Shown: positions 29,599 to 40,221 of the stretch, in pieces
How the letters are laid out: each line of letters starts with the position of its first letter
Position numbering within the stretch: position 1 is the stretch's first letter
Source: Alteromonas sp. C1M14
GTDB lineage: Bacteria; Pseudomonadota; Gammaproteobacteria; Enterobacterales; Alteromonadaceae
NCBI RefSeq assembly: GCF_018860965.1
Contig: NZ_JAHKQF010000016.1
Span: 49,814-113,813 of the forward strand
Length of the DNA: 64,000 nucleotides
Reading direction: 5' to 3'
Program-made: the position numbers and the translations under genes
Notes under the pieces: model-generated
Databases searched by the model: none
Told to the model about the DNA's origin: nothing
The model's input: the letters and a program-made list of their open reading frames with translations, nothing else

Positions 29599-31011
29599 GT
29601 GAAGCGCAAAATAGATGACGCCCACACTCAATATGTGCGCCAAGTAAAAAAATTAATAGCACTTATCGCTAACACTGATGCTAATACGCCTTCAGTAACC
29701 ACTTATGCTAAACGCTACTTTACGCTTATTCCGCCGATGAAAAAGTACGCGAATGATTTATCTCATCAGATCGATCATATTCGTACGTCTGGATTAGGGC
29801 AACGCAGTTTGCCCCCGTTGCAACAGAAATGGCAGGAAAATCAACAAAAGTTGCTTAACGAGCATGAATTTCGTCACAGTTTATTAAGAAACGCCATTGC
29901 GCTCACCGTTACCTTAAGTGAAGGCGATAGCGATGAGGAAACACAGATTAACAGTGCCAAAATGTTAGGCTGTCTACTATTGCTTACCCAAGGCAATGAA
30001 GGGAATTACCGTCACTTTCACCAGCAGTTAAAGCCCATCTACAAGGCCGTTTTGGTGTTAAGGTTAATAGATAAAGTGCTAGCGGAAAGCAGTATTGAGA
30101 ACCCTTACCTGAGTCAACGGAAAGCGTTGTTGCACCGTTACGACGATGAAAACCTGCGCCAACGGTGGTATGACGAAATTGCCTGCCCAGTGATAAGTGC
30201 GGCCATTGTTCAAGATATCGGTTTAGTCCATCCTGAGGCGCTATTACTATTAAAAGGCATAAACGGTACAAAAGATCCTTATCGCACGTTAGAAGATACA
30301 GAAAGAAAGGCACTACTGAAATTAAATTATCAGTCAACCTTAACCTATGTAAAAGATGCGCTTTGTTTCGCGCCAGATTTAACGGCCTATCCTAGAGAGC
30401 CCAATGCAGTGGTTGATGACACCCATCAATTTGCCATCGATATCATTCAAGAGGCATTTACTGGCAAATCGGGGATTGGCGATTTACTTAAAATTCCTCA
30501 AGTCTATGCCTCTGTTGTGTTATCCACCAAGCCGGACTATGACCGCCTTAGTTTACCCAAAGGCTATATGATCATAGAACAAATGGCGAAACACGGTGGC
30601 ATTAATGCTCGTTTAGCCAATCACTTTATACGAATTGTTGGTTATTTCCCTCAAGGGTTTGGAATTTGTTTTATTCCGGTCAACGACAAAGGGTTTGAAA
30701 AAGACCAATATGAATACGCTATTGTGACGCGGCTGAATCCTAATGATCCAGCCACGCCTGTCTGCCGAGTTGTTTCACGAAACCTAAGTTTTACCGGCCA
30801 TGGCAAAGAAGAAAGCATTAATAAAAGCCGTAACTTGTACTTCAAAGCGGCTCGCCAAAAACTGATGAAATTGGATAGGCAACGTCATGCTGAAATATTG
30901 CGGCAAATGACGAAAAACTTTAAAGACAGTGACTTAGATAAACAAATACCCAGTTTTTGGGAGCCTTACGACTTTTTCTCAGAAAAACGTAACCAGTCGT
31001 TATGGAAGTAA
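29599..31011 (+). CDS. Degenerate HD-GYP-like domain protein
   Basis: A 470-residue soluble protein without signal peptide. The N-terminal 130 residues are helical. In the middle the layout resembles an HD-GYP phosphodiesterase, but the catalytic HD pair and GYP are not seen where expected. The C-terminal part (IRIVGYFPQGFGICFIPVND, about 335-355) resembles the stretch after HD-GYP, where the chain is often VGxYPxGxxV. I infer a catalytically dead c-di-GMP-related protein. GTG start with GAAGGA upstream. It is transcribed alone and ends at a good terminator. Sequence search would decide the family. Confidence 0.5.
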   Translation: MKRKIDDAHTQYVRQVKKLIALIANTDANTPSVTTYAKRYFTLIPPMKKYANDLSHQIDHIRTSGLGQRSLPPLQQKWQENQQKLLNEHEFRHSLLRNAIALTVTLSEGDSDEETQINSAKMLGCLLLLTQGNEGNYRHFHQQLKPIYKAVLVLRLIDKVLAESSIENPYLSQRKALLHRYDDENLRQRWYDEIACPVISAAIVQDIGLVHPEALLLLKGINGTKDPYRTLEDTERKALLKLNYQSTLTYVKDALCFAPDLTAYPREPNAVVDDTHQFAIDIIQEAFTGKSGIGDLLKIPQVYASVVLSTKPDYDRLSLPKGYMIIEQMAKHGGINARLANHFIRIVGYFPQGFGICFIPVNDKGFEKDQYEYAIVTRLNPNDPATPVCRVVSRNLSFTGHGKEESINKSRNLYFKAARQKLMKLDRQRHAEILRQMTKNFKDSDLDKQIPSFWEPYDFFSEKRNQSLWK

Positions 31012-31045
31012 GTACGGTAGGAAGCAAAAAGATAATGAAAAGAAC

Positions 31046-31077
31046 AAAATAAGGCCACATCGGGGCCTTATTTTTTA
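31046..31077. terminator. Bidirectional terminator
   Basis: AAAATAAGGCC at 31046-31056 pairs with GGCCTTATTTT at 31064-31074 and continues into TTT. It lies between the HD-like gene and fadR, which converge. Confidence 0.88.
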
Positions 31078-31081
31078 AGTA

Positions 31082-31792
31082 TTAATCGACAATATCCGTT
31101 GGCATATCTTCACGGATTTGCGCCCAAACTTTACCGGAGGCGATGCCATATTGACGGATAACATTCGGCACCTGCTCATAATCTCCGCTTTCGGCAACAT
31201 TAAGCAATTCAGAATAAAAGTTTTTAGCCACGCCTCGGGCCGATTCATAAGAAAAGAAAAAGCCACCGATACGTGAATAAAGCCCTCTAAAGCCGTTCAT
31301 CATCAACACAAACACTTTGTTGCCTGATGCTAACGCAAGGTCATGATTCAACTGGTAATCGAATTGAGCAAACGCTTTGCCCTCTTCCTCAACGGATTTG
31401 TAGCGAGCAATGATGCTGATGGACTCGTCTGGATTATTTCTGATGGCAGAACGAATAAACACGGCACTCAGATTGGTACGTGCAGCCAACAAATTATCCA
31501 CCAACTCTGGGATACCGTCCTGATCTAAACGGGCCAATGTTTCTAGAATATTTAACCCACAGGACTCCCAAAAGTTGTTCACTTTTGTCGGTTTACCGTG
31601 CTGGATAGTAAGCCAGCCATCTCGGGCTAACCGCTGTAAAACTTCCCGTAACGTTGTTCGCGTTACACCGATGAGCTCTGACAGCTCACGTTCGGCAGGA
31701 AGAATAGTACCGGGAGGAAATCTTCCACTCCAAATAGATTCTACGATATATTCCTCGGCAAAACCTGCAGGACTCTGGGCTTTATAAATCAT
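31082..31792 (-). CDS. fadR: Fatty acid metabolism regulator FadR
   Basis: A 236-residue GntR-family regulator that represses fad genes and activates fab genes; long-chain acyl-CoA releases it from DNA. The winged helix (about 10-75) has [38 protein letters not shown] and [16 protein letters not shown], almost identical to E. coli. The start is ATG at 31792 (MIYKAQSP) with AGGCGAG upstream; a TTG 11 codons earlier overlaps the FadR operator and is unlikely. Divergent from nhaB, as in E. coli. Confidence 0.97.
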   Translation of the reverse strand: MIYKAQSPAGFAEEYIVESIWSGRFPPGTILPAERELSELIGVTRTTLREVLQRLARDGWLTIQHGKPTKVNNFWESCGLNILETLARLDQDGIPELVDNLLAARTNLSAVFIRSAIRNNPDESISIIARYKSVEEEGKAFAQFDYQLNHDLALASGNKVFVLMMNGFRGLYSRIGGFFFSYESARGVAKNFYSELLNVAESGDYEQVPNVIRQYGIASGKVWAQIREDMPTDIVD

Positions 31793-31824
31793 TGGACTCG
31801 CCTGGCTGTCATTATTATTGTACA

Positions 31825-31841
31825 AACTGATTGTACCAGAT
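31825..31841. promoter_or_regulatory. FadR operator at its own gene
   Basis: AACTGATTGTACCAGAT, read on the other strand ATCTGGTACAATCAGTT, closely matches the E. coli fadB operator ATCTGGTACGACCAGAT. It lies 33 bases upstream of the fadR ATG, in the fadR/nhaB gap, which suggests autoregulation. Confidence 0.7.
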
Positions 31842-32078
31842 GCATTTTCATTAACACAATCAATTAATCAGCGTTTTACGTCTAACTAGTTATACTAACT
31901 ATGGTCTTTCCCGTCTTTCTCAAGCCGTTTTTTTAGGGTAGTCTTTAGAGTTAGCGGGTTGGAGTATAATAAAAGTCACTAAAAACCAAGACTTGGATAT
32001 CCACCACACCGTATATGGACAAGTAAATATAATAATTAGATTCACTTCGCCAACAAAGTTGTTAAAGGAAAATAAAAC

Positions 32079-33659
32079 ATGCAAACCTCATTGCCCATGG
32101 CGTTATACAAGAACTTTCTCGGTCACGCACCAGATTGGTATAAAAAAACGATTGTGGCATTTCTCATCATCAATCCTTTTCTTTTTACGATGGATACGTA
32201 CCTTGCAGGCTGGGTACTTGTCATACAATTTATTTTCACCCTTGCGATGGCACTGAAATGCTACCCGTTACAACCCGGTGGCTTATTGCTCATTGAAGCT
32301 CTGTTTATCGGTATGACCTCGCCAGATCATATGATGCACGAAATCGAAGTTAATCTTGAAGTGCTGCTACTTCTGGTGTTCATGGTAGCCGGTATTCACT
32401 TTATGAAAGATCTGTTGCTGTTCTTATTTACTAAGTTGGTGATACAAGTAAAGAACAAGCTCATTTTGTCATTGGCATTTATCACCGCCTCGGCATTTTT
32501 ATCAGCCTTTCTAGATGCATTAACCGTGGTCGCCGTGATTATTGCGGTGGGACTTGGGTTTTATACCATTTATCACAAGGTGGCTTCGGGTAAAGAGTTT
32601 CATCACGACCATGATCACACCGACGACAATCATGTAAACAACCTCGGCCAAGATGACTTAGAAAACTTCCGTGCGTTTTTGCGTAATCTTATGATGCATT
32701 CTGCCGTGGGCACGGCACTCGGTGGTGTAATGACCATGGTGGGCGAACCTCAAAACCTCATCATTGCCGACAAAGCGGGATGGGATTTTGTTGAGTTTTT
32801 CATTCGCATGTCACCGGTCACAATCCCGGTCTTTATATTTGGTTTGCTTACCACGATTTTCCTAGAAAAAACCAAACTTTTTACCTACGGAGCCCAGTTA
32901 CCACCAGCGGTAAGAGAAATCCTTGTATCCTATGATAAACACATGGATAAAGGCCGTACAAATCGCGACAAAGCTCGCTTGGCAGTGCAAGCACTTATTG
33001 GTGTATGGTTAATTGTTGGCCTTGCCGGTCACTTCGCGTCCGTGGGCTTAATTGGCCTGTCAGTTATTGTACTTGCAACCTCAGCAAGCGGCATCATCGA
33101 AGAACATGCCTTAGGCAAAGCCTTTGAAGAAGCCTTACCGTTTACCGCCCTACTCTGTGTCTTTTTCGGCGTGGTCGCGGTGATCATCGACCAACAATTG
33201 TTCCAGCCGGTCATACACTGGGTGTTGTCCTTTGAGGGAGAAACCCAAATGGTCATGTTCTATCTGGCAAACGGCGTTTTGTCGATGGTTAGTGACAACG
33301 TATTTGTTGGCTCGGTCTATATCACCGAAGTCATGACTGCTCTGGAAGAAGGACAAATTACTCGGGATCAATTTGATATGCTGGCTGTAGCCATTAACAC
33401 AGGGACTAACCTACCTTCCGTGGCCACGCCGAACGGTCAGGCAGCATTCCTGTTTATGTTAACGTCTGCCATCGCCCCCTTGCTTCGTCTTTCCTACGGA
33501 AAAATGGTGATAATGGCTCTGCCTTACACACTGGTACTCACCTTGGTAGGACTGGCAGCCACCTATTTTAGTTTGTCGGATGCCACACAACTTCTATACG
33601 ATATGCACCTAATAGAACATCATTCAGCATTGCCCGTTGGCAGTGTTGAATCTCATTAA
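32079..33659 (+). CDS. nhaB: Na+/H+ antiporter NhaB
   Basis: A 526-residue inner-membrane sodium/proton antiporter with about 12 membrane segments. Family markers include the start [33 protein letters not shown] (about 220), and the C-terminal [20 protein letters not shown]. It is the same length as E. coli NhaB (513) within a few residues. A possible -10 (TATAAT at 31965) lies upstream. It is followed by dsbB after 15 bases, the conserved nhaB-dsbB pair. Confidence 0.97.
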   Translation: MQTSLPMALYKNFLGHAPDWYKKTIVAFLIINPFLFTMDTYLAGWVLVIQFIFTLAMALKCYPLQPGGLLLIEALFIGMTSPDHMMHEIEVNLEVLLLLVFMVAGIHFMKDLLLFLFTKLVIQVKNKLILSLAFITASAFLSAFLDALTVVAVIIAVGLGFYTIYHKVASGKEFHHDHDHTDDNHVNNLGQDDLENFRAFLRNLMMHSAVGTALGGVMTMVGEPQNLIIADKAGWDFVEFFIRMSPVTIPVFIFGLLTTIFLEKTKLFTYGAQLPPAVREILVSYDKHMDKGRTNRDKARLAVQALIGVWLIVGLAGHFASVGLIGLSVIVLATSASGIIEEHALGKAFEEALPFTALLCVFFGVVAVIIDQQLFQPVIHWVLSFEGETQMVMFYLANGVLSMVSDNVFVGSVYITEVMTALEEGQITRDQFDMLAVAINTGTNLPSVATPNGQAAFLFMLTSAIAPLLRLSYGKMVIMALPYTLVLTLVGLAATYFSLSDATQLLYDMHLIEHHSALPVGSVESH

Positions 33660-33674
33660 GGTAGCAAGAACCCT

Positions 33675-34196
33675 ATGGTCGTGATTCACTGGATAAGTCG
33701 CTGGGCAGAACAAAAATCTGCCTGGCTATTACTTTTTCTATCGGCATTCGGGCTGCTAGCCACTGCCTTATATTTCCAGCACGTGAACGGATTAGAACCC
33801 TGTGTTATGTGTATTTACCAACGTACGGCGGTAATTGGAGTGATGTTGTCAGCATTATTGGTGCTGATTTTTAACCACGGTATAACCCGTATGCTTGGTT
33901 TTTTAGGCTGGGCAGTATCAGCGGGCTGGGGCTTCCTACTGGCAAAGGAACATTATGAAATTATTCATACCAATTCGTTTTTTTCCAGCTGTGAGATTGT
34001 TCCCAACTTCCCTTCTTTCATGCCGTTATACAATTGGCTTCCAGCGGTGTTCGAAGCAAAAGGCGATTGTCTCGACGACGGATGGCGTACCTTCGGTTTA
34101 GGCATGCCTGAATGGATGATGGTGATCTTTGGCGTTTATGCCATCGTATTTATCGTGGTATTTGGTTGTCGTATTTTGGACAAAAAGCCCTTTTGA
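33675..34196 (+). CDS. dsbB: Disulfide bond formation protein B
   Basis: A 173-residue inner-membrane protein with four membrane segments, which reoxidises DsbA and passes electrons to quinone. The first cysteine pair is CVMCIYQR near residue 38; the second consists of C in FFSSCEIV and C in AKGDCLDDG. Length matches E. coli (176). It follows nhaB in one transcript, and its stop overlaps the next gene. Confidence 0.95.
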   Translation: MVVIHWISRWAEQKSAWLLLFLSAFGLLATALYFQHVNGLEPCVMCIYQRTAVIGVMLSALLVLIFNHGITRMLGFLGWAVSAGWGFLLAKEHYEIIHTNSFFSSCEIVPNFPSFMPLYNWLPAVFEAKGDCLDDGWRTFGLGMPEWMMVIFGVYAIVFIVVFGCRILDKKPF

Positions 34197-34744
34197 TTGA
34201 TTTAAGCACGTTACCCTCACGTTTACCCGCAATACATACTACCTCCGGTCCAATCAATATTGAACGGATCGGCGTAAAGCATACAGATATGCTATGTGAA
34301 GCGGCGCAAAAATCCATTCAGCACGTCCGGCCTTGGTTGGGTACAGCCTTGTGCCCGCTTACCCCAGCTCAGTCTCGACAATGTATTCAAACATTGGAAG
34401 AGCAGCGCAGTACCGGCTATGGCATTACCTATTTGTTGATTTTGGGTAGTCAATGTTTGGGCATGGGTCTGATTAACCATATTCATCCTGTCCACCAGAC
34501 GGCAAACCTTGGATATTGGATCAGGCCCGAAACATGTGGACAAGGACTCGCCGGCGCCTTGTGTGAAGCATTGAAAAAGCTGGCATTTTCTCAAGCAGGT
34601 TTACACCGGCTTGAGATGTACATAGAGCCAAACAATAAAGCCAGTTTACGGGTGGCGTTAAAGGTTGGCGCCGAAAAAGAAGGCTTATGCAGAAAACGTA
34701 TTTTTGGCCGCAACGCCCTTTTATATGCGTTAACCGCAGACTAA
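34193..34744 (+). CDS. GNAT acetyltransferase (RimJ/RimL type)
   Basis: A 183-residue N-acetyltransferase. The acetyl-CoA region GYWIRPETCGQGLAGALCEAL (partly quoted) and the closing NNKASLRVALKVGAEKEG fit ribosomal-protein-acetyltransferase-like GNATs. The substrate is unknown. The frame is open into dsbB, but the homologous part starts near residue IDLSTLP; TTG at 34193 overlapping the dsbB stop is the most likely start, giving translational coupling. The start remains uncertain. Confidence 0.78.
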   Translation: MIDLSTLPSRLPAIHTTSGPINIERIGVKHTDMLCEAAQKSIQHVRPWLGTALCPLTPAQSRQCIQTLEEQRSTGYGITYLLILGSQCLGMGLINHIHPVHQTANLGYWIRPETCGQGLAGALCEALKKLAFSQAGLHRLEMYIEPNNKASLRVALKVGAEKEGLCRKRIFGRNALLYALTAD

Positions 34745-34752
34745 CGGGTTAA

Positions 34753-35244
34753 TTAATCTATATCGTTCAGCGGCCAGCGCACAATATAATCTTCAAAATG
34801 GGCGAGGTTGGTTTCAGTTTCAAATACCGCTTTACCTCTCACCGACATCCCTGCCTGATGCATTTTGGCTTTCTTCCCCTTATTTAACAACGGATGCCAT
34901 GAGGGAAGACCGCGACCTTCGTGTAGCCGTCTATAACTACAACTAGGTGGCATAAAGAAAATATCTTTAAGGTTTTCTTTGGTGAGTTTTATACAATCAG
35001 GTACCCAACGGGTACGTTCTTCATATCGAGTACAACCACAGGTTTTCGTATTCAATAGCGAACACGCAATATTGGTGTAATGAATATCCTCACCTGGGGC
35101 TATTTTATCCGTAGGGCCAACAGCCTGTTCATCATCGTCCTCAATAAACTTATTTAAACAGCACTTAGCACACCCATCACACAAGCCTTCCCATTCGGCA
35201 TCCGTCATCTCTGCCAGTGATTTCGTTTCCCAATAGCGTTCCAT
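34753..35244 (-). CDS. ycgN: YcgN family cysteine-cluster protein
   Basis: A 163-residue protein of the UPF0260/YcgN family. CDGCAKCCLNKF near residue 23 is the CxxCxxCC metal-binding cluster of the zinc/iron-chelating domain; further cysteines follow in TNIACSLLNTKTCGCTRY. Its biochemical role is unknown. Its start overlaps the ycgM stop by one base. The set ycgL-ycgM-ycgN is conserved next to rnd-fadD in E. coli. Confidence 0.92.
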   Translation of the reverse strand: MERYWETKSLAEMTDAEWEGLCDGCAKCCLNKFIEDDDEQAVGPTDKIAPGEDIHYTNIACSLLNTKTCGCTRYEERTRWVPDCIKLTKENLKDIFFMPPSCSYRRLHEGRGLPSWHPLLNKGKKAKMHQAGMSVRGKAVFETETNLAHFEDYIVRWPLNDID

Positions 35245-35906
35245 TATGACACCACGCTTGTGGAAACCGACAGGTGCCCTTCTAGCGCCACAGAAAGGGC
35301 GTCACCGGGTTGCAGCGGCCCCACCCCCTTCGGTGTACCCGTTAAGATAATATCACCGGGTTGAAGCGTAAAAATCGAAGACATCTCGGCGATTAACGTG
35401 GTTACAGGACGCATCATTTTTGCTGTTTGCCCTTGTTGACGTACTTGGTTGTTCACATTCAACGTGAAGTGCAAGTCTTGAAGATCCGCGATTTGAGCAT
35501 AAGGAATGAAGGGGGTGACTGGACAACTAAAGTCAAACGCCTTGGCTCGTTCCCACGGATGCCCTTTTTGTTTTAACTGCGATTGCACATCGCGCAACGT
35601 AAGATCGAGCCCTAAGCCCACGCCCCAAATTGCTTTTTCTACGTCCGCTTCACTTACTTGACAAAGTGGCTGGCTAATTAGCACGGCCACTTCCAATTCA
35701 TTGTGACACTGGCCCTTATCAGTGGGAATAATTAAAGGCTCGCTAAGATGGCATAACGCCGGCGCAGGCTTCATAAACAATAAGGCTTCATCAGGCACTG
35801 CCGAATTTAACTCAGCAATATGATCCATATAATTGCGGCCAATACATAAAGCTCGAGTGGCAGGTAAGTCGATAGGGCTGCCATCCTGAGAAAGATGTTG
35901 ATACAT
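35244..35906 (-). CDS. ycgM: Fumarylacetoacetate hydrolase family protein YcgM
   Basis: A 220-residue FAH-domain protein. CIGRNYMDHIAEL, LLFMKPAPAL, the metal-binding NELEVAVLIS stretch and the closing GDIILTGTPKGVGPL are family features. Related proteins hydrolyse acylpyruvates or decarboxylate oxaloacetate; YcgM of E. coli is of this type. The exact substrate here is not shown. Overlaps ycgN by one base and lies three bases after the transglycosylase gene. Confidence 0.9.
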   Translation of the reverse strand: MYQHLSQDGSPIDLPATRALCIGRNYMDHIAELNSAVPDEALLFMKPAPALCHLSEPLIIPTDKGQCHNELEVAVLISQPLCQVSEADVEKAIWGVGLGLDLTLRDVQSQLKQKGHPWERAKAFDFSCPVTPFIPYAQIADLQDLHFTLNVNNQVRQQGQTAKMMRPVTTLIAEMSSIFTLQPGDIILTGTPKGVGPLQPGDALSVALEGHLSVSTSVVS

Positions 35907-35909
35907 AAA

Positions 35910-36905
35910 TTAGTTGCCTTTTTTAATGCGATCAGCCAAGTAGCTGACAGAAATACCGAAGTAACTAGAGCGGTTCCACTTCATCAGCGTATGAAAGTTG
36001 TTGTACACAAGATAAAGTCGCCCATTTATGCCATCAGGCATGATTAAAGACGCTTTAATATCGGCGGCTGGCAAAGCAGACAAATCAAATTTTCTTACCC
36101 CACGAGATTGCCATACCGATAAAGGAACAAACTGATTTTTATTCAAGCCTTGATGTTCGCCATCATAGCCGTCGACAAATTTAACCTGCCGGCCCCAAGT
36201 GTATTGGTCGTCCCAACCTTCACTAGCAAGAAAGTTCGCAATTGAAGCGAACACATCGGCGGGTGTTTGCCAAATGTCTTTTTTACCATCGCCATCGTAA
36301 TCTACGGCGTAATGCAAAAAGGAGGTAGGCATAAATTGACTTTGCCCCATGGCGCCCGCCCACGAACCTTTAAGATCGGCAACGGCTATATGGCCTTCTT
36401 GTATAATTTGTAACGCTGCAAAAAATTGCTTTTTAAACAAGGCTTCCCGGCGCCCTTCGTAAGCTAATGAAGCCAAAGCCGAAAAGACCGGAAAGCGCCC
36501 CTGTAGGTTACCAAAATTCGATTCATTGCCCCACAAGGCAACAATAAAACGAGGCTGAACCCCGTACTTGTTACCTATTTCGTCCAATAACGCTTTGTGG
36601 GTATTGTAGTATTCGACGGCCTGTTTGACTTTCCAGTCTGGTACCCGTGTAGCCAAATAACTGTCTAAAGTGATTTTCTTCTCTGGCTGATTTTTATCTG
36701 ATTTTACCACCGAAGGACGGTAGGTGACCTGTGCCATCACCTTTTCAAGTAAGCCTTTATCATACCCCTTTGCAATGGCATCCTGTTCAAGTTGTGAGAC
36801 ATACTGAGCAAAACCCGCCTCGTCCTTGTCACGGTTTTGTCCATATGCGTTGGTAAAAATGCTGCAAAAACACACTAAAAATAAAACAGAACAACGTGAA
36901 AGCAT
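35910..36905 (-). CDS. MltB-type lytic murein transglycosylase
   Basis: A 331-residue secreted enzyme of the MltB (GH103) family, which cleaves peptidoglycan with formation of 1,6-anhydromuramic ends. A signal peptide lies at 1-23. The catalytic glutamate is in ALWGNESNFGNLQG (about residue 127); further motifs are GAMGQSQFMPTSFLHYAVDYDGDG (partly) and NFLASEGWD. No lipobox, so it is probably periplasmic. It sits inside ycgL-ycgM, where E. coli has none, and is coupled to ycgL by a one-base overlap. Confidence 0.93.
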   Translation of the reverse strand: MLSRCSVLFLVCFCSIFTNAYGQNRDKDEAGFAQYVSQLEQDAIAKGYDKGLLEKVMAQVTYRPSVVKSDKNQPEKKITLDSYLATRVPDWKVKQAVEYYNTHKALLDEIGNKYGVQPRFIVALWGNESNFGNLQGRFPVFSALASLAYEGRREALFKKQFFAALQIIQEGHIAVADLKGSWAGAMGQSQFMPTSFLHYAVDYDGDGKKDIWQTPADVFASIANFLASEGWDDQYTWGRQVKFVDGYDGEHQGLNKNQFVPLSVWQSRGVRKFDLSALPAADIKASLIMPDGINGRLYLVYNNFHTLMKWNRSSYFGISVSYLADRIKKGN

Positions 36906-37201
36906 TAGCGTTTCTCATCCACAAAAGGACTTAACCCCTGTGCTTGGCGATGAGAGGCCAAAAGGTCTTCTTGTTTAGGTGGCATTTGTAAGTAATACCC
37001 CTTTTCTGAAAGTCCGTCTTTGACAACCTGTTTGTCTAACCCCGCCAGTTGCGCGTGCTTATCCAAAGCCACAACCATAACCAGTTCTGGCGTACCAAAT
37101 TGGGCCATCAGCACTTCAGGTACGTCATCAAACTTATCCTGTCCCGGCACATACAAATACATGCCGGCTTTTTTGCGTGTTTTATACACTGCACACAACA
37201 T
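36905..37201 (-). CDS. ycgL: YcgL family protein
   Basis: A 98-residue protein of the YcgL domain family ([18 protein letters not shown] at the start). Function unknown. The ATG at 37201 aligns with the family start; an in-frame extension into rnd is not conserved. Four bases after rnd and overlapping the transglycosylase by one base. Confidence 0.92.
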   Translation of the reverse strand: MLCAVYKTRKKAGMYLYVPGQDKFDDVPEVLMAQFGTPELVMVVALDKHAQLAGLDKQVVKDGLSEKGYYLQMPPKQEDLLASHRQAQGLSPFVDEKR

Positions 37202-37205
37202 AGTT

Positions 37206-38384
37206 TTACCTCTTGCTCGCTGATTTGTCTGATGATGCCACATCACCTAAGATCCCTTCAATTCCAGCGGCTAATAATGGTCCTCTCCAGCCACTAAGTA
37301 AATCGGGCTTCAAGCCCTGGGCCCGTGTTTCGTCAATATCAAACCAGTACCACTTGAGTAACTGATTTATCTGTTTTTTGGAAGCTATGACATCCTCACC
37401 GACGCCCTGTTGCTGAGCAACCTCAAAACACAATTGTTTGACTGCAGAAAAGTGCTTTTTGTATAACGGAAAATCGATTAAGCGACGTACTCGTTTTAAG
37501 CGACTTTTTTCTGCTGTATTTTGATATACCCCACGGGCTTCTTCTACAAGCTCAAGTAAAGTATTGCCATAGCGCCTTAGTGTTTGCGGGGCAATATCCG
37601 CAATACCACTTAAAGCGGTACGACTCGCTGGCATTTTCACTGCAATATCGAACAATTGACCTTCTCGAACGACAAAATTAAGGGCTAGATTTTTCTCTCT
37701 GGCAACCTCTAATCGCCAAGCGGCAAGATGTTGAAAAACCGTTAGTTGCTCGATAGTTAAGCGCCAAATATTCTTCAGTTGTAAATAGGCGTACTGCGGT
37801 GGGATCTGAGCCCGCTTTTTTTGCGCTAATGCTTCAATTTCCTGTACTACCCAGTCGTACTTACCCACGTCATTAATTTTTTGTTCCAGCAACTTATACG
37901 CCGGCAATAAATACAATACATCATTTGCGGCATAGGACAGCTGACTTTCACGTAGCGGACGGGCTAACCAATCCGTGCGTGACTCACCTTTATCGAGGGT
38001 CACGCCACAAAGCATCTCAACTAACCGGGCGTAACCCAAGGTTGGGCCAATACCCAGCACACTTGCTGCAAATTGCGTATCGAAAATTGGCGATGGAACA
38101 CAAGAAAAGGCACTGAGAAAGGTTTCGATATCTTCTGAACAGGAGTGCAGTACTTTTATTACATCTTCATTGCACATCAAGGCCACAAAGGGAGAAAGGT
38201 CATTAATGGCTATTGGGTCGATGAGTACTAGCTGTTCCCCATCAAACATTTGTAACAACCCCAGCCCGGGAGTATAGGTCTTGGTACGCACAAACTCAGT
38301 ATCAATGGCTACGGCTGGCGTCTTCGCGGCTCGCTCACATACATCAAGCAAGGTTTTATCATCGGTGATCAATTTATAATTCAT
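37206..38384 (-). CDS. rnd: Ribonuclease D
   Basis: A 392-residue 3'-5' exoribonuclease for tRNA maturation. DEDD catalytic residues: D and E in [12 protein letters not shown] (about 27), D in the SCSEDIETF segment, and Y/D in [13 protein letters not shown] (about 180). HRDC domains follow from about 210. The length agrees with E. coli (375). It heads the transcript rnd-ycgL-mltB-ycgM-ycgN on the minus strand, after fadD and its terminator. Confidence 0.96.
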   Translation of the reverse strand: MNYKLITDDKTLLDVCERAAKTPAVAIDTEFVRTKTYTPGLGLLQMFDGEQLVLIDPIAINDLSPFVALMCNEDVIKVLHSCSEDIETFLSAFSCVPSPIFDTQFAASVLGIGPTLGYARLVEMLCGVTLDKGESRTDWLARPLRESQLSYAANDVLYLLPAYKLLEQKINDVGKYDWVVQEIEALAQKKRAQIPPQYAYLQLKNIWRLTIEQLTVFQHLAAWRLEVAREKNLALNFVVREGQLFDIAVKMPASRTALSGIADIAPQTLRRYGNTLLELVEEARGVYQNTAEKSRLKRVRRLIDFPLYKKHFSAVKQLCFEVAQQQGVGEDVIASKKQINQLLKWYWFDIDETRAQGLKPDLLSGWRGPLLAAGIEGILGDVASSDKSASKR

Positions 38385-38392
38385 TATACAAA

Positions 38393-38416
38393 ACAGCCGG
38401 CGTAATAGCCGGCTGT
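38393..38416 (-). terminator. fadD terminator in front of rnd
   Basis: ACAGCCGGC at 38393-38401 pairs with GCCGGCTGT at 38408-38416; on the minus strand TTTTG follows. It lies between the fadD stop and rnd start and probably limits read-through. Confidence 0.75.
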
Positions 38417-38443
38417 CCCATCTTGTTTGGCATAGAGCAGTGG

Positions 38444-40096
38444 TTAATCCCGCAGCTCTCTGCGTAAAATTTTACCAACATTCGTTTTCGGTAGTTCATC
38501 TTTGAAAACAATCTGTTTTGGCACTTTATAGCCAGTGAGGTACTTCTTACAGTGCCTGATGACCGTTTCAGCGGATAAATCGCTGTTTCTGGCCACAACA
38601 AACAATTTAACCACTTCACCACTGACTTCATGAGGCATACCAATGGCTGCCGCTTCCACCACTTCATCGTGCATGGCCGCAACTTCTTCAATTTCGTTTG
38701 GAAATACATTGAAGCCTGAAACCAGAATCATATCCTTTTTGCGGTCAACAATATAGAAGTAACCGTCATCATCGGCTCTGGCGATATCTCCCGTTGCCAG
38801 CCAACCGTCCACAAGCACTTCATCCGTAGCCTCAGGCCGATTTAAATAGCCTTTCATCACCTGTGGGCCTTTCACCCACATTTCACCGGCCTCGCCATGG
38901 GGAACTTCGTTCCCGTCGTCATCAAGCAAGCGTATTTCAGTAGACGGTACTGGCATACCAATGGCCCCTTTATAGGCCGTTATGGTGGGCGAGTTAACTG
39001 CCACCACAGGAGAGCATTCGGTTAATCCATAGCCTTCAAGTAACACGGTGTTCGTCACTTCTTGCCAACGCTCTGCTACCGGACGTTGCACTGCCATGCC
39101 GCCGCCTAAGCCAAACTTAAAGTGAGAAAAATCTAACTCACTAAACCCTGGGGTATTCAACAACCCATTAAACAAGGTATTTACACCGGGAAGAATGGCG
39201 AATTGATGTTTTGACAACTCTTTGACGAAAGCCGGCATATCACGTGGGTTGGTAATTAATAAGTTGGGACAACCAAACTTAAGAAACAACAAGCAGTTCG
39301 CGAGTAAAGCAAATATATGATAAAGCGGTAAGGCCGTAACCACCAAATCTTCGCCAGGCTCGATGACAATTTCCAAAATACCAGAAACCTGCTCTAAATT
39401 CGCAATCATGTTTCTATGGGTCAGCATGGCGCCTTTAGAAACACCCGTAGTGCCGCCGGTATATTGTAAAAACGCGATATCGTCAGACGTTATATCCGGA
39501 CGTTCATAGGTGTATGTACGCCCTTTTTTAACCGCTGACATAAACGATTCAGCCTGGGGTAAAGAAAACGGAGGAACCAGTTTCTTTACTTTCTTCACAA
39601 CAAAGTTCACTACCCACCGTTTCGGTGCTGGTTGCATATCGCCTAGGGCAGTACGGTAAATTTTCTTCACCGGCGTATCAGCCACAACCTGTTCTAACGT
39701 AGCTGCGAAATTATCAACAATGATAATCGCTTGGGCATTGGCGTCGCATAGCTGATGCTTAAGCTCTCGTGCCGTGTACAGCGGATTGACGTTTACCACT
39801 GTCATCCCTGCTCGCAAAATACCAAACATGGCGACGGGAAATTGAAGAAGATTAGGCATCATTAAGGCGATGGCATCACCGCGCTTTAAGCCACTATTTT
39901 GTAAGTAGGCAGCAAATTGGGCAGACAGGGTATCGAGTTCGGCAAAGGTCATGCTTTGCCCCATGTTCATATAAGCCGTATGATCACGATACGTTGTTAC
40001 GGACTGCTCAAAAATATCCAGAATGGAGGTGTACCGATCGGGATCAATTTCTGCCGCGACTGTGGGGTCATAATGCTCAAGCCAAATTTTTTCCAC
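38444..40096 (-). CDS. fadD: Long-chain fatty acid-CoA ligase
   Basis: A 550-residue enzyme that activates imported fatty acids with ATP and CoA. The AMP-binding motif [14 protein letters not shown] lies at about 212, and the fatty-acyl-CoA signature [20 protein letters not shown] at about 425. The length is close to E. coli FadD (561). GTG start with AGGAGG close upstream. A FadR-like operator lies 67 bases upstream, so repression by FadR is likely. Confidence 0.96.
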   Translation of the reverse strand: MEKIWLEHYDPTVAAEIDPDRYTSILDIFEQSVTTYRDHTAYMNMGQSMTFAELDTLSAQFAAYLQNSGLKRGDAIALMMPNLLQFPVAMFGILRAGMTVVNVNPLYTARELKHQLCDANAQAIIIVDNFAATLEQVVADTPVKKIYRTALGDMQPAPKRWVVNFVVKKVKKLVPPFSLPQAESFMSAVKKGRTYTYERPDITSDDIAFLQYTGGTTGVSKGAMLTHRNMIANLEQVSGILEIVIEPGEDLVVTALPLYHIFALLANCLLFLKFGCPNLLITNPRDMPAFVKELSKHQFAILPGVNTLFNGLLNTPGFSELDFSHFKFGLGGGMAVQRPVAERWQEVTNTVLLEGYGLTECSPVVAVNSPTITAYKGAIGMPVPSTEIRLLDDDGNEVPHGEAGEMWVKGPQVMKGYLNRPEATDEVLVDGWLATGDIARADDDGYFYIVDRKKDMILVSGFNVFPNEIEEVAAMHDEVVEAAAIGMPHEVSGEVVKLFVVARNSDLSAETVIRHCKKYLTGYKVPKQIVFKDELPKTNVGKILRRELRD

Positions 40097-40162
40097 ATAC
40101 CCTCCTGAAGCAGTTATTGTTATTTTTAGATGAATTAGAATATATTTTAACCATTATTTTAC

Positions 40163-40179
40163 AACTGGTCTGATTTCTT
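40163..40179. promoter_or_regulatory. FadR-like operator upstream of fadD
   Basis: AACTGGTCTGATTTCTT keeps the entire left half of the FadR consensus (AACTGGTCNGA) and the final TT. fadD is a classical FadR target. Confidence 0.65.
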
Positions 40180-40221
40180 GCGTATAGTATAGGATGATAG
40201 CAGAAAGATAAACTTTCCTGT

